Origin: an uncultured Cohaesibacter sp. | Lineage (GTDB): Bacteria; Pseudomonadota; Alphaproteobacteria; Rhizobiales; Cohaesibacteraceae | NCBI RefSeq assembly: GCF_963667045.1 | Contig: NZ_OY762934.1 | Span: 2,806,501 to 2,870,500 of the forward strand | Reading direction: 5' to 3' | Length of the DNA stretch: 64,000 nt | In this document: piece by piece, positions 47,017 to 55,463 of the stretch | How the letters are laid out: the number at the start of each line of letters is the position of its first letter | Numbering within the stretch: the stretch's first letter is position 1 | Notes under the pieces: generated by a model | Told to the model about the DNA's origin: nothing | Databases searched by the model: none | The model's input: the letters and a program-made list of their open reading frames with translations, nothing else | Position numbers and translations under genes: made by a program

Positions 47017-47753
47017 AACTCATCGAAATAGAAAACCTGACCGTTCAGTTGGGCGGGCACACCGCACTGAGTGATGTCAATCTCACCATCAACGCGGGCG
47101 AAATCGTGACCATTGTCGGTCCCAACGGGTCAGGGAAATCCACCTTGCTGCGGACCATCATTGGCGCTCTGTCGCAAAGCAAGGGGAAAGTGCACCTTCG
47201 TGAGGGGCTTCGCATCGGCTATGTGCCCCAGCGTCTATACATTGATCCGACCTTGCCCATGACCGTGAAGCGCTTTCTCTGTTTGCCGCGCAAGGTGACC
47301 AATTTGGAAATCGAGGACGCCCTCACGAAAGCCAATGTGCCCGAGCTCGCGAACCGGCAAATGACCCGCCTGTCTGGTGGGCAGTTCCAACGCGTGCTTC
47401 TGGCCCGAGCCTTGCTGGAGCGGCCGGAACTGCTGATCCTTGATGAAGCCACGCAAGGTCTGGATCAGGCGGGCTCCGCCGACTTCTATCGCGAGATTGC
47501 CCAGACGCGCGATCAAAGCGGGTGTGCCGTGCTGATGGTCAGTCATGATCTGCACGTTGTCATGAGTGCAAGTGATCGGGTCATCTGCCTGAACGGCCAT
47601 GTCTGTTGCGAGGGAGAGCCTGAGCATGTGGCCTCTGCGCCGGAATACCGTGCCCTGTTTGGGGAAGGCACAAAGGGCGCTCTTGCTCTTTACCGACACC
47701 ATCATCATGAGCACCACACCAAACAAACCGAAGAATCCGAGGCAGCCGAATAA
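47013..47753 (+). CDS. znuC: ZnuC zinc ABC transporter ATPase
   Basis: 246 aa from MKLIEIENLTVQLGG, a start overlapping the end of the zur remnant. Walker A GPNGSGKST, signature LSGGQFQRVLLARA, Walker B LILDEATQGLD and a His-rich C-terminal tail HRHHHEHHT. Overlaps znuB by one nucleotide. A longer in-frame extension upstream belongs to the zur remnant and is not coding. Provides ATP hydrolysis for ZnuA/B zinc import. Confidence 0.93.
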   Translation: MKLIEIENLTVQLGGHTALSDVNLTINAGEIVTIVGPNGSGKSTLLRTIIGALSQSKGKVHLREGLRIGYVPQRLYIDPTLPMTVKRFLCLPRKVTNLEIEDALTKANVPELANRQMTRLSGGQFQRVLLARALLERPELLILDEATQGLDQAGSADFYREIAQTRDQSGCAVLMVSHDLHVVMSASDRVICLNGHVCCEGEPEHVASAPEYRALFGEGTKGALALYRHHHHEHHTKQTEESEAAE

Positions 47754-48550
47754 TGCTTGATGATTTCATGATAAGAGCCGCCTTGGCTGGCCTTGGCGTC
47801 GCCATTGCAGCCGCGCCGCTGGGGTGCTTCGTTGTGTGGCGGAAAATGGTCTATTTCGGGGATGCAACAGCCCATGCCGCGATCCTAGGTGTGGCGATCT
47901 CGCTGGCGCTCTCCATATCGATTTTTGCCGGCGTGCTGACTGTGTCGATCCTGATGGCCCTGACGGTCTCGACATTGGGCGGGCGAAGCTATGCCATGGA
48001 CACTCTGCTTGGTGTGATGGCGCATTCCGCTCTGGCACTGGGGCTGGTTGCCGTCTCGTTCCTCTCCGGGATACGCATTGACCTGATGGCTTACCTGTTT
48101 GGTGACATTCTGGCGGTAAGCCGCATAGACCTTGCGATCATCTGGAGTGGTGCGGCGCTCGTTCTGCTCTTGCTCTACTGGCGCTGGTCGGCCTTACTGA
48201 CATCAACGCTCAATCCGGATCTGGCCCAGGCGGCGGGGATCAATCCAAGGCGCGAGCAGTTGATCCTCATCCTCTCTTTGGCGGTTGTTGTCGCAGTGGC
48301 CATCAAGGTCGTCGGCGTCCTGCTTATTGCCGCACTGTTGATTATACCGGCGGCCGCCGCGCGCCCCTTCAGCACGACACCCGAAGCGATGGGCGGGATT
48401 GCGGTTCTGATCGGCGGCTTTTCCGCGCTATCCGGGCTTTACGTCGCCTATCACTTCAACACCCCCACCGGCCCAACCATCGTCAGCCTCGCGGCCTGCC
48501 TGTTTGTGCTTTCGACCGTAATATCATCGCTGGCCTCCTTGCGACGGTGA
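47753..48550 (+). CDS. znuB: ZnuB zinc ABC transporter permease
   Basis: 265 aa with eight or so hydrophobic segments and the ABC-3 hallmark VWRKMVYFGDATAHAAILG (about 28-46). Directly follows znuC (TAATG overlap). It differs clearly from the AztB-like permease at 2.8-3.7 kb, so the organism carries two independent zinc importers under the same regulator. Confidence 0.93.
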   Translation: MLDDFMIRAALAGLGVAIAAAPLGCFVVWRKMVYFGDATAHAAILGVAISLALSISIFAGVLTVSILMALTVSTLGGRSYAMDTLLGVMAHSALALGLVAVSFLSGIRIDLMAYLFGDILAVSRIDLAIIWSGAALVLLLLYWRWSALLTSTLNPDLAQAAGINPRREQLILILSLAVVVAVAIKVVGVLLIAALLIIPAAAARPFSTTPEAMGGIAVLIGGFSALSGLYVAYHFNTPTGPTIVSLAACLFVLSTVISSLASLRR

Positions 48551-48591
48551 GCCTGCCCGGCATGGTGTGGCGCTGCTTTATCGCGCATGAA

Positions 48592-48620
48592 CCGGATTGG
48601 CTGGGGGACAGCCAATCCGG
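48592..48620. terminator. Hairpin between convergent znuB and COG0523 genes
   Basis: A perfect 11-bp stem, CCGGATTGGCT with AGCCAATCCGG, and a 7-nt loop GGGGGAC. No long T tract follows on either strand. By position it likely acts as a shared terminator or transcript stabiliser. Confidence 0.6.
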
Positions 48621-48632
48621 AGAGCCGAACAC

Positions 48633-49862
48633 TCAGGCATCAAGGGCCGGCGCATCAACGGTCTCGCCGACGTGATTGTCGTGATCGCCCGATGCTTCGG
48701 ACATAGGCACAACGCCCAGCACGCCGAAGCTCTTTCTCAAGAAGGCATCTGAGATATCGCGCCCGATGACAACAATGCGCGATTGGTGATCATCACTTGG
48801 CCAATCCATCAGGGCCACCGGCGGGTGGAAGATATGCTGAACACCATGAACGACGAACGGCTTTGGCACGCCCTCAACATGGACGATAGCCTTCAGACGC
48901 AGTAGGTCTGGCCCGCATGACAACACCAGCGTTTCGAGCCAGGTTTCAAAGCGCTCAGCGGAAATCGGTTCATCAAGTGTGTAGCAGACCGCCGTGATGC
49001 GATCATCATGCCGGTTCGGATCATGGTGATGGCCGTGATGCTCATGCCCGTCATGATCATGATGATGGGCATCGTGGTCATCATGATCGTGGTGGTGATG
49101 ATGATGGCCGCCACCATCCTGTTGGCTGAGGTCGGTGTAGGCTTCAGCGTTCACCCAGTTCTGCACGTCCTTGCTCTTGCTGGCCAGATTGTCAAAGCCC
49201 GCATTCAGGATCGCGTCCGCGCTGAGCGCCCCATTGTGAGCGCGAATAATGGGAGCACCCGGATTGAGATCGTGCAAGCGCGCCTCAAATGCCCGGACAG
49301 TCGGGGCATCAACAAGGTCGGTTTTTGTCAGAATGAGCCGGTCGGCAACAGCGGCCTGCTTGATGGCCTCTTCCTGCGCATCTAGGGTGCGCTCCCCGGA
49401 TGCAGCGTCAATCGTCGTAACGATCCCGTCCAGATAGAACTCGCTCCTCAGCGTTCTATCGGTGATGAGTGTGTGCAGGATAGGGGCCGGATCCGCCAGG
49501 CCGGTCGTCTCGATGAAAACCCGCTCAAAGGGAGCGATCTCTCCCTTTTCCCTCTGCTCAATCAGATTGTGGAGTGTGTGAACAAGGTCGCCGCGAATGG
49601 TGCAGCAAAGGCAGCCGGATTGTAGCAGAACCATGTTCTCGGTGGTTGATTGTACCAGTTCATGGTCAAGCCCGATCGCTCCAAATTCGTTGATGATGAC
49701 CGCTGTCCGCTTCAACTCGGGTTGCTGCAGCAAATAATTGAGCACTGTTGTCTTCCCGCTCCCCAAGAAGCCGGTTAGCAGGGAAATAGGCGTAGCTTGT
49801 CCAGTGACGGAGACATCCAATGTCTTCACTCCTGTAGGATTTTGTTGATGAAAATGCGTCAA
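48633..49862 (-). CDS. COG0523 GTPase with His-rich insert (third copy)
   Basis: 409 aa from a TTG that overlaps the zur stop (TTGA); a GTG twelve codons later is the alternative start. Walker [10 protein letters not shown], metal motif GCLCC, and TKTD specificity motif. A long His/Asp-rich insert (from about residue 254, HHHHHHDHDDHDAHHH followed by further His-Asp runs) lies before the C-terminal CobW domain. Such inserts are thought to store or bind zinc. Co-transcribed with zur, so its level should follow Zur autoregulation. It belongs to a different subgroup from the copies at 0.6 and 38.2 kb. Confidence 0.9.
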   Translation of the reverse strand: MTHFHQQNPTGVKTLDVSVTGQATPISLLTGFLGSGKTTVLNYLLQQPELKRTAVIINEFGAIGLDHELVQSTTENMVLLQSGCLCCTIRGDLVHTLHNLIEQREKGEIAPFERVFIETTGLADPAPILHTLITDRTLRSEFYLDGIVTTIDAASGERTLDAQEEAIKQAAVADRLILTKTDLVDAPTVRAFEARLHDLNPGAPIIRAHNGALSADAILNAGFDNLASKSKDVQNWVNAEAYTDLSQQDGGGHHHHHHDHDDHDAHHHDHDGHEHHGHHHDPNRHDDRITAVCYTLDEPISAERFETWLETLVLSCGPDLLRLKAIVHVEGVPKPFVVHGVQHIFHPPVALMDWPSDDHQSRIVVIGRDISDAFLRKSFGVLGVVPMSEASGDHDNHVGETVDAPALDA

Positions 49863-50350
49863 GTCGGCGTATGAGTGGCTGTCTGGCAGTCAGAGCAGGT
49901 TCCTTGAAGCTCGATTGCGCGCTTGGTAATGCGAAACCCCATTGTTGCGGCTTCGCGCTCAAACAGCTGTTCGAGCGTCATGCTTCTCGCTTCTCTCAAG
50001 GCTCCACATGTCTTGCAGATAAGGAAAAGGGTGGGCTGTTCGGTGTGCCTGATAGGCGTATAGGCATTGGAGACCTCAAGCCGGGAGGCGAAGCCATGTG
50101 ATGTGAGGAAATGCAATGCGCGATAGATCGTTGGCGGTGAGATACGACGACGGCGTCTGATCTGCAACGCCTTTAGTATTTCGTAAGCGGTCATCGGCCG
50201 CTCGGTTTGCAAGAGGATTTCCTGCACTTGCTGCCGATTATTCGTGAAATGCAACCCCTGCCGCTGGCAAATCCGCTCAACAGCACGTATCTCTATGAAA
50301 ACGGACTGACTATTTGGGAGAGGCAGGCTTTGGGCTGGCGTTGCTACCAT
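49859..50350 (-). CDS. zur: Zur, zinc uptake regulator (Fur family)
   Basis: 163 aa from MVATPAQSLP, chosen for its AAGGAAA ribosome site; an ATG 11 codons earlier overlaps the Zur-box region. Winged-helix recognition segment ISPPTIYRALHFLTSHG, and two CxxC pairs (Cys102/105 and Cys142/145) that form the structural zinc site of Fur proteins. Its regulon can be read from the dyads in this window. The gene's own promoter shares a Zur box with the divergent COG0523 gene, so it is probably autoregulated. It is presumably the functional copy, since the other zur in the window is broken. Confidence 0.9.
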   Translation of the reverse strand: MVATPAQSLPLPNSQSVFIEIRAVERICQRQGLHFTNNRQQVQEILLQTERPMTAYEILKALQIRRRRRISPPTIYRALHFLTSHGFASRLEVSNAYTPIRHTEQPTLFLICKTCGALREARSMTLEQLFEREAATMGFRITKRAIELQGTCSDCQTATHTPT

Positions 50351-50381
50351 TGTTTCTTTTCCTTGGCCATAATTGCGCCGC

Positions 50382-50407
50382 ACAAGTTATGTTATAACAT
50401 AACATAT
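50382..50407. promoter_or_regulatory. Zur box(es) between zur and the fourth COG0523 gene
   Basis: Two overlapping 9-3-9 registers: ACAAGTTAT/GTT/ATAACATAA (50382-50402) and the better TTATGTTAT/AAC/ATAACATAT (50387-50407, 8 of 9 arm positions paired). Lies 37 bp upstream of zur (minus) and about 95 bp upstream of the COG0523 gene (plus). Confidence 0.88.
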
Positions 50408-50502
50408 ACAAAAGCAAGATTGGCGATACCAGGCTGCGCCGTCACGGGCGGTTTATCTGAACAATCCCTGCGCCTACAACACGACTGACAAGAGGTTCCT
50501 GC

Positions 50503-51636
50503 GTGACAAGACGAGGATCGACGGATATGCCCATCTTAGAAAAACAGCATCAGGCCAAGAAGCCATCAAAGGCGTCCGGTACGACACCGGTTATCTTGCT
50601 TACTGGCTTTTTGGGGTCGGGCAAGACAACGCTTCTCAACAGGCTTCTGGCCGACGACCGGATGGTCGGAACAGCGGTGGTTGTCAACGAATTTGGTTCG
50701 ATATCAGTTGACCATGATCTGGTCCATCCCGGGCGCGAGGGATATGTCATGACAAGTTCAGGCTGCTTGTGCTGCACCGCTTCGAGCGACGTGCGCACTT
50801 CGCTCTATGAACTGCATGAGGCGAGGCGTAAGGGCGAGATCCCCCATTTTGACCGCGTCATAATCGAGACGACCGGTCTGGCGGATCCGGCCCCCATCAT
50901 CAACAGTCTCATTCCGGGCGGAGCACCAGCATTCGGCATGAGAGATCACATTGTTGCACGTGCCTTCACCCTGACTGGCGTCATCACAACCTTCGATGCT
51001 GAGAACGGCAACAACTGCATGGACGAGCATTTCGAATGCTGGAAACAGCTGGCTTTTGCCGATCATATCGTTATCACCAAAAGCGACCTTGCATCTGGAC
51101 AGACAGATCGGCGGCGCGTGAGCCAGCTAAACTCTTCTGCCCTTCTTCACGATTGCCAGTCTGCCGACTTCGATCCAGTTTCCTTGATCGGGGAGCAATC
51201 CTATTCTGCCACAGGCAAGCCTGAAGATGTGATCGGCTGGCTTGCCATGGAACAATATGCCGACCCAGATGAGCATGCTCACGATCATCATCCAAATCGT
51301 CACGGCGCAGACATCACTGCGCTTCCACTGACACATGATGAACCGCTTGATCCGGCAGGTGTCGAGCGTTTTCTGAAAACGCTCACCAGTCATCCAGACG
51401 TCAGGCTGCTAAGGCTCAAAGGTCTTTTTGCCCTGTCTGATGATCCCACTAGGCCGCTTGTTGCCCATGCGGTCCAGCACAAGCTGTATCCGACGGTGCG
51501 TCTTGAATGCTGGCCCGACGAAGATGTCAGCAGCCGCATAATCCTCATTGGCAACAAGCTACCTGTCGCCCCTGTCCGCGAGCTCTTTGATGCCCTCAAA
51601 CCCAAGCAACAAAGAAAGTGGTTTTCGACAAAATGA
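50503..51636 (+). CDS. COG0523 GTPase (fourth copy)
   Basis: 377 aa from a GTG with an AGAGG site; an ATG 8 codons later is the alternative. Walker [10 protein letters not shown], metal motif GCLCC, ETTGLADPAP switch, and a short acidic/His stretch DEHAHDHHPNRHG near 255. It resembles the His-rich copy at 48.6-49.9 kb more than the two YciC-type copies, but with a much smaller His cluster. Expressed from the Zur-box promoter and overlapping the next small gene by ATGA. Confidence 0.9.
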   Translation: MTRRGSTDMPILEKQHQAKKPSKASGTTPVILLTGFLGSGKTTLLNRLLADDRMVGTAVVVNEFGSISVDHDLVHPGREGYVMTSSGCLCCTASSDVRTSLYELHEARRKGEIPHFDRVIIETTGLADPAPIINSLIPGGAPAFGMRDHIVARAFTLTGVITTFDAENGNNCMDEHFECWKQLAFADHIVITKSDLASGQTDRRRVSQLNSSALLHDCQSADFDPVSLIGEQSYSATGKPEDVIGWLAMEQYADPDEHAHDHHPNRHGADITALPLTHDEPLDPAGVERFLKTLTSHPDVRLLRLKGLFALSDDPTRPLVAHAVQHKLYPTVRLECWPDEDVSSRIILIGNKLPVAPVRELFDALKPKQQRKWFSTK

Positions 51637-51929
51637 CCAGCTTTATGAATTTGATGAGTAATGCGCAGGCCCACGGCATTCCTGCCCATGTATCCCGAAT
51701 AAAAGCATGGACCCGCGCAGCTCTGCCACTTGAGCCAAGCACTATCATTTCGGTCAACGAGATAGCCTGCGGTCAACCGGATTGCCCGCCCAGGCAAGTG
51801 GTCGTGCTCATCCTCCGCAGCGGCCAATCCGCGCTTAAATATGCCATTCATAAATCCCTTTTGGATACGACAGAAGAAGACATCAGGAATGCCATTAAAA
51901 CCAGCGGTTTGTTTGAGGCAATTCCGTGA
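51633..51929 (+). CDS. 98-aa protein with conserved CGQPDCPP motif
   Basis: Starts at an ATG that overlaps the GTPase stop (ATGA). Sequence MTSFMNLMSNAQAHGIPAHVSRIKAW, then ISVNEIACGQPDCPPRQVVVLILRSG and a C-terminal helix. A Cys-x4-Cys-Pro-Pro pattern of this sort occurs in short proteins encoded next to COG0523 genes; this assignment is from memory and tentative. The Cys pair could bind metal. Function unknown, but coupling puts it in the zinc-starvation operon. Confidence 0.65.
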   Translation: MTSFMNLMSNAQAHGIPAHVSRIKAWTRAALPLEPSTIISVNEIACGQPDCPPRQVVVLILRSGQSALKYAIHKSLLDTTEEDIRNAIKTSGLFEAIP

Positions 51930-52021
51930 CAAGGGTGCGGGATTCCAGATACATGGCACCATCCATATACGCCTCAGCCTATCCCTTTTCGGCTAACAAA
52001 TCAGGACAGTTGTCACACCAA

Positions 52022-52047
52022 AAATGAAACGTTATAACGTTACTTAT
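52022..52047 (+). promoter_or_regulatory. Zur box upstream of folE-hisI
   Basis: Contains the 14-bp palindrome AACGTTATAACGTT (52028-52041). The best 9-3-9 register is AAATGAAAC/GTT/ATAACGTTA. Lies about 35 bp before the ATG at 52080 in the promoter of the folE-hisI pair. Confidence 0.82.
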
Positions 52048-52079
52048 ATAGATCATAAGTATCCGGAAAGGAAAGCGGC

Positions 52080-52687
52080 ATGACAAAGAAAAAAGCAGGC
52101 GTCAAAAGCCGTTGCGACATGAAGTCGAAGCAGCGGTGCGGCTGCTCATCGAGTGGACTGGCGATGACCCGGACAGAGAAGGATTGGTTGATACCCCTGC
52201 TCGGGTGGTGCGCGCCTACGAAGACATGTTTTCTGGCTACGATGCCGATCCCGCTGAGCTTCTCGCACGCACATTTGAAGAGACTGACACCTATGATGAT
52301 GTAATCCAGTTGAACAATTTGAGACTCGAATCTCATTGCGAGCACCATATCGTTCCCATTCTGGGAAAGGCACACATCGCATATTTGCCCGCAGGGCGCG
52401 TTGTCGGCATCAGCAAGTTGGCAAGGGTCGTGGAGGCATTTTCGAAGCGCCTGCAAATTCAGGAAACGCTGACGTCACAGATTGCCGATACAATACAGAC
52501 CGTGCTCGAGCCAAGAGGGGTCGCTGTCGTCATCGAGGCAGCACATATGTGCATGACAACCCGTGGCGTACGGAAACCGGGCGTTTCGATGGTAACACGA
52601 CGTTTCCTGGGTGAGTTCAAAAGCGACGCTAATTTGCGACAGGAATTCCTGTCATCCATTCCGATAGCCAAGGAGACATTTGGTTGA
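52080..52687 (+). CDS. folE: GTP cyclohydrolase I (FolE, type IA) paralogue with N-terminal frameshift or TTG start
   Basis: From a TTG at 52112 the frame gives 191 aa. Zinc ligands of the family are visible: Cys76 and His79 in HCEHH, and Cys147 in HMCM. Other family motifs are [20 protein letters not shown] and a C-terminal RRFLGEF. The ATG at 52080 has a better ribosome site (GGAAAGG), but its frame (MTKKKAGVK...) differs by one base from the FolE frame. The A-rich run at 52086-52094 looks like the place of a 1-nt loss. Either the protein starts at TTG or the gene is frameshifted. It converts GTP to dihydroneopterin triphosphate; a Zur-controlled copy would be a zinc-stress spare. Confidence 0.8.
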
Positions 52688-53163
52688 TGCTTTCCCCTAC
52701 CCATTTTGCTGCACGCACCTCCGTTGAACAAGTGGAGGAGGGCTCATCACTTGCGCCAAAATTTGGGCCAGACGGCCTGATTTCAGTCGTGACCACCGAC
52801 TATTCGAGCGGTGAAGTCCTGATGCTGGGTTACATGAACTCTGAGGCTCTAATACGCACGATCGAGACGAAGGAAGCGCACTACTGGAGCCGAAGTCGGC
52901 AGACACTCTGGCACAAGGGAGCAACGAGCGGGCTTGTTCAGAAGGTAGCAGAGATCCGGATTGACGATGATCAGGATGCCATATGGTTGCGTGTCAGGAT
53001 CGATAGGAGTGCAAGCTGCCATGTTGGCTATCGGTCCTGTTTCTATCGTGCGGTGGTCGACACTCCAGCATCTCACCCAATAGAGCTGACCTTCATGGAA
53101 TCCGAAAAGGCCTTTGATCCCGCTTCGGTTTACGGGAACGCCCCAAACCCGACCAAGCTTTAG
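52687..53163 (+). CDS. hisI: Phosphoribosyl-AMP cyclohydrolase (HisI) paralogue with altered zinc site
   Basis: 158 aa from the ATG overlapping the folE stop (TGATG). HisI core YWSRSRQTLWHKGATSGLVQ, and CHVGYRSCFYR with two zinc-ligand Cys (Cys111 and Cys118). The motif normally DCDxD is DDDQD (93-97), so the third zinc-ligand Cys is replaced by Asp94, with one extra residue in the following loop. Enzyme of step 3 of histidine synthesis. As the second gene behind a Zur box, it looks like a paralogue that can work with less zinc or another metal. The housekeeping copy is not in this window. Confidence 0.87.
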   Translation: MLSPTHFAARTSVEQVEEGSSLAPKFGPDGLISVVTTDYSSGEVLMLGYMNSEALIRTIETKEAHYWSRSRQTLWHKGATSGLVQKVAEIRIDDDQDAIWLRVRIDRSASCHVGYRSCFYRAVVDTPASHPIELTFMESEKAFDPASVYGNAPNPTKL

Positions 53164-53277
53164 GCCTGACCTTTAACTGGATTTTGCCACTACTTTGTTG
53201 GCTTATATGCAGAAAAAATGTTTTGGGGCTATCCAAAATGATGCATTTCGACAAGAAGCAGCCTGCGTTTAGCTTGC

Positions 53278-53302
53278 CACCGGCCTTATGCGCAGGCCGG
53301 TG
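53278..53302. terminator. Hairpin after hisI
   Basis: A perfect 9-bp stem CACCGGCCT with AGGCCGGTG around a 7-nt loop. A weak T-rich tail follows on the plus strand (ACTTCTTATCT). Likely terminator of folE-hisI about 115 bp after the stop. Confidence 0.6.
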
Positions 53303-53396
53303 ACTTCTTATCTCGCCGTTAGTCTCTCAACGTTGAACAAGAGAGCCCCACCCACAACGCTTTTGACTGAGTGCCAGCGTTCCTGAGGAAGCGCAA

Positions 53397-53426
53397 ATGC
53401 ACTCGTGGAGAATTCCACGAGTGCAT
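53397..53426. terminator. Hairpin after the PhoX-family gene
   Basis: A perfect 12-bp stem ATGCACTCGTGG with CCACGAGTGCAT around AGAATT. It begins 18 bp beyond the PhoX stop (minus strand). No T run follows, so its role as a terminator is uncertain. Confidence 0.45.
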
Positions 53427-53443
53427 CGGGTCCTATTTTGACA

Positions 53444-55360
53444 TCAACCAACCAAACCGTTGTCATTGCGTTTGATGGTGATGATGGACGAACGTGCAGG
53501 TGCGCCTCCATCAGGCCAATTGCTGCCAGGATGCTGGATGCCCACGAACATTGTGCGCAGATCGGCTGACCAGCACAAACCGGTCACTTCGCAACCGTTT
53601 GGTCCGGTCATGAAGCGCACAATTTCTCCGGTGATAGGATCGCCTGCAAGCATCTGGTTGTTGCCGTTGCCCGCAAAATCTCCCTCATTGCCATCATCCC
53701 CATCGGTCTGAATCCACACGATACCAGTTGTATCGATCGCCATCCCGTCCGGTGAGTTGAACAGATTGCCTTCGTTGATGTTTGGAGAACCAGCATAAGC
53801 GTCGGAATGGACCGTCGGGTTGCCAGCCATGACATACAGATCCCAATCAAAGCTGGATGCCGCATGATCATCATTGTGAGGGCGCCAGCGAACAATCTGT
53901 CCGTAGCGGTTGGTATCGCGCGGATTGGGGGCGTTCTTGACCATCTCTTCCCCACCTGCGTTGGTGCGGATGGAGCCGTCCTTGTTTTTGGCACCGCGAC
54001 GCGAGTTGTTTGTCAGGCAGCAATAAGCTTCTACGGCGATCGGGTTGGTGGCGATCCACTCCGGGCGATCCATGTTGGTTCCGCCTGCAGCCGAAGCAGC
54101 CATCCGGGTGAAAATGCTGATTTCAGCTGCCGGCATGCCGGTCGTTTCTTCGGTCAGTGCAATCCATTCGCCGGTCTGGTCATCATTGAAGCGGGCAACA
54201 TACAGCTGACCGTCATTGAGCAGGTTTGACGTGTCCCCACCAGGTGTGTAAATGCCGGTCGAGATGAATTTGTACATGTACTCGCCACGCTCATCGTCTC
54301 CCATATAGACCACAACACGGCCATCCGGGGCCACAACGCACTCGGCATTTTCGTGTTTGAAACGCCCAAGAGCGGTGCGTTTGATGGGGGTGCTGGTTGG
54401 ATCCGTTGGATCGATTTCAACGACGTAACCAAACCGATGTGGTTCGTTGGGATTCTTTGAGGTGTCGAAGCGCTCGTCAAACAGTTCATACTGGTAGCGC
54501 CCCTTGTCACCAATGCCGTAGCGTTTGTAGCCTGCGGCTACTTTCTCGTCGAGCACGAGATCTTCGGTGTTGCCGAAGTAGCCGTTGAAGTTCTCTTCGC
54601 AGGTCAAATAGGTGCCCCACGGCGTTTTGCCGGAGCCGCAGTTGTTCATTGTACCCAGAGAGGATTTACCGGTGGTATCGGCCGTCGTTTTAAGTAGATC
54701 ATGTCCTGCAGCGGGGCCCTCGATAGCCATCGGGGTGCGGTGATGAATGCGGCGGTTGAAGGCACTATCTTTGACAACCTGCCAGCCGTTTTCACCTTCG
54801 GCAATCTCCATGACCGTTACGCCCTGCAAGTTTTGCAGCTTGGTCACTTCGTCAGCATTGGTTGCCTTGCCTTCGTTCGCAGCAGGCAGGTTGATCTTGG
54901 GGTTCACATACTCACTGTTGACAACGAGAAGCTGTTTTCCCTGAAAGACAAAGCTTTCCATGCCGTCGGTATTTTCGCCAAACACACGGTCGGAACCTTC
55001 TACAGCACCACCATCGACTGACACGTCATACCCGTCAGCATCAGTGAAGATTGCATCGCCCCAGCGCACAAGCGTATCCCATGAATAGCCTTCAGGCACA
55101 TGCACCGTTCCATCGGTCTGTGCGGCAATTGGTGCGAAGGCAAAGCGAGAAGTGGCAGCTTTGGCCTCGGATGAGGAGAAAGAAACAAGTCCAGCGCTCA
55201 TGGCAGCGGCACCCGATCCAAACGCCAGCACACCACCAAGAAACCCACGACGTGAAATTGCGCTTTCGACAACTCGGTCGAATTCGCTTTCTTCAGGGCG
55301 CGGGAAATGTTTTTCGTCCCATTCATCCCAGCTCAAATCAATGTCATTTGTATCAGTCAT
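53444..55360 (-). CDS. phoX: PhoX-family (DUF839) phosphatase, Tat-secreted
   Basis: 638 aa from MTDTNDIDLSW; an ATG seven codons earlier is also possible. A twin-arginine signal SRRGFLGGVLAFGSGAAAMSAG is centred near residue 40, so it is exported folded. Beta-propeller-type PhoX features include GSDRVFGENTDGMESF, NNCGSGKTPWGTYLTCEEN, HENAECVVAPDGRVVVYMGDDERGEYMYKF and SFDWDLYVMAGNP. PhoX enzymes are Ca/Fe-dependent rather than zinc-dependent phosphatases, which would be useful where zinc is scarce. No Zur box or Pho box was recognised upstream. Confidence 0.85.
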   Translation of the reverse strand: MTDTNDIDLSWDEWDEKHFPRPEESEFDRVVESAISRRGFLGGVLAFGSGAAAMSAGLVSFSSSEAKAATSRFAFAPIAAQTDGTVHVPEGYSWDTLVRWGDAIFTDADGYDVSVDGGAVEGSDRVFGENTDGMESFVFQGKQLLVVNSEYVNPKINLPAANEGKATNADEVTKLQNLQGVTVMEIAEGENGWQVVKDSAFNRRIHHRTPMAIEGPAAGHDLLKTTADTTGKSSLGTMNNCGSGKTPWGTYLTCEENFNGYFGNTEDLVLDEKVAAGYKRYGIGDKGRYQYELFDERFDTSKNPNEPHRFGYVVEIDPTDPTSTPIKRTALGRFKHENAECVVAPDGRVVVYMGDDERGEYMYKFISTGIYTPGGDTSNLLNDGQLYVARFNDDQTGEWIALTEETTGMPAAEISIFTRMAASAAGGTNMDRPEWIATNPIAVEAYCCLTNNSRRGAKNKDGSIRTNAGGEEMVKNAPNPRDTNRYGQIVRWRPHNDDHAASSFDWDLYVMAGNPTVHSDAYAGSPNINEGNLFNSPDGMAIDTTGIVWIQTDGDDGNEGDFAGNGNNQMLAGDPITGEIVRFMTGPNGCEVTGLCWSADLRTMFVGIQHPGSNWPDGGAPARSSIITIKRNDNGLVG

Positions 55361-55409
55361 CTTCTGGTCCAATCGTATCAAAAAATCGGGTCACTCAAAC
55401 ACGGCTCCG

Positions 55410-55463
55410 CCGGTATAGTCATATACACGTAATGCTGCACCATTACGTGTATATGACTATACC
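55410..55463. repeat. Perfect 24-bp inverted repeat with 6-nt loop
   Basis: Arms 55410-55433 and 55440-55463 are exactly complementary over 24 bp, around the loop CTGCAC. Left arm begins CGGTATAGTCATATACACGT. It lies 50 bp upstream of the PhoX start and 205 bp before the cytochrome gene. It is AT-rich, lacks a T tail on either side, and is much longer than a normal terminator. Confidence 0.93.

Noticed and set aside
53308-53511. 67-aa minus-strand open frame at the PhoX 3' end
   Set aside because: It overlaps the PhoX end in another frame and runs through a strong hairpin; no evidence of translation signals.
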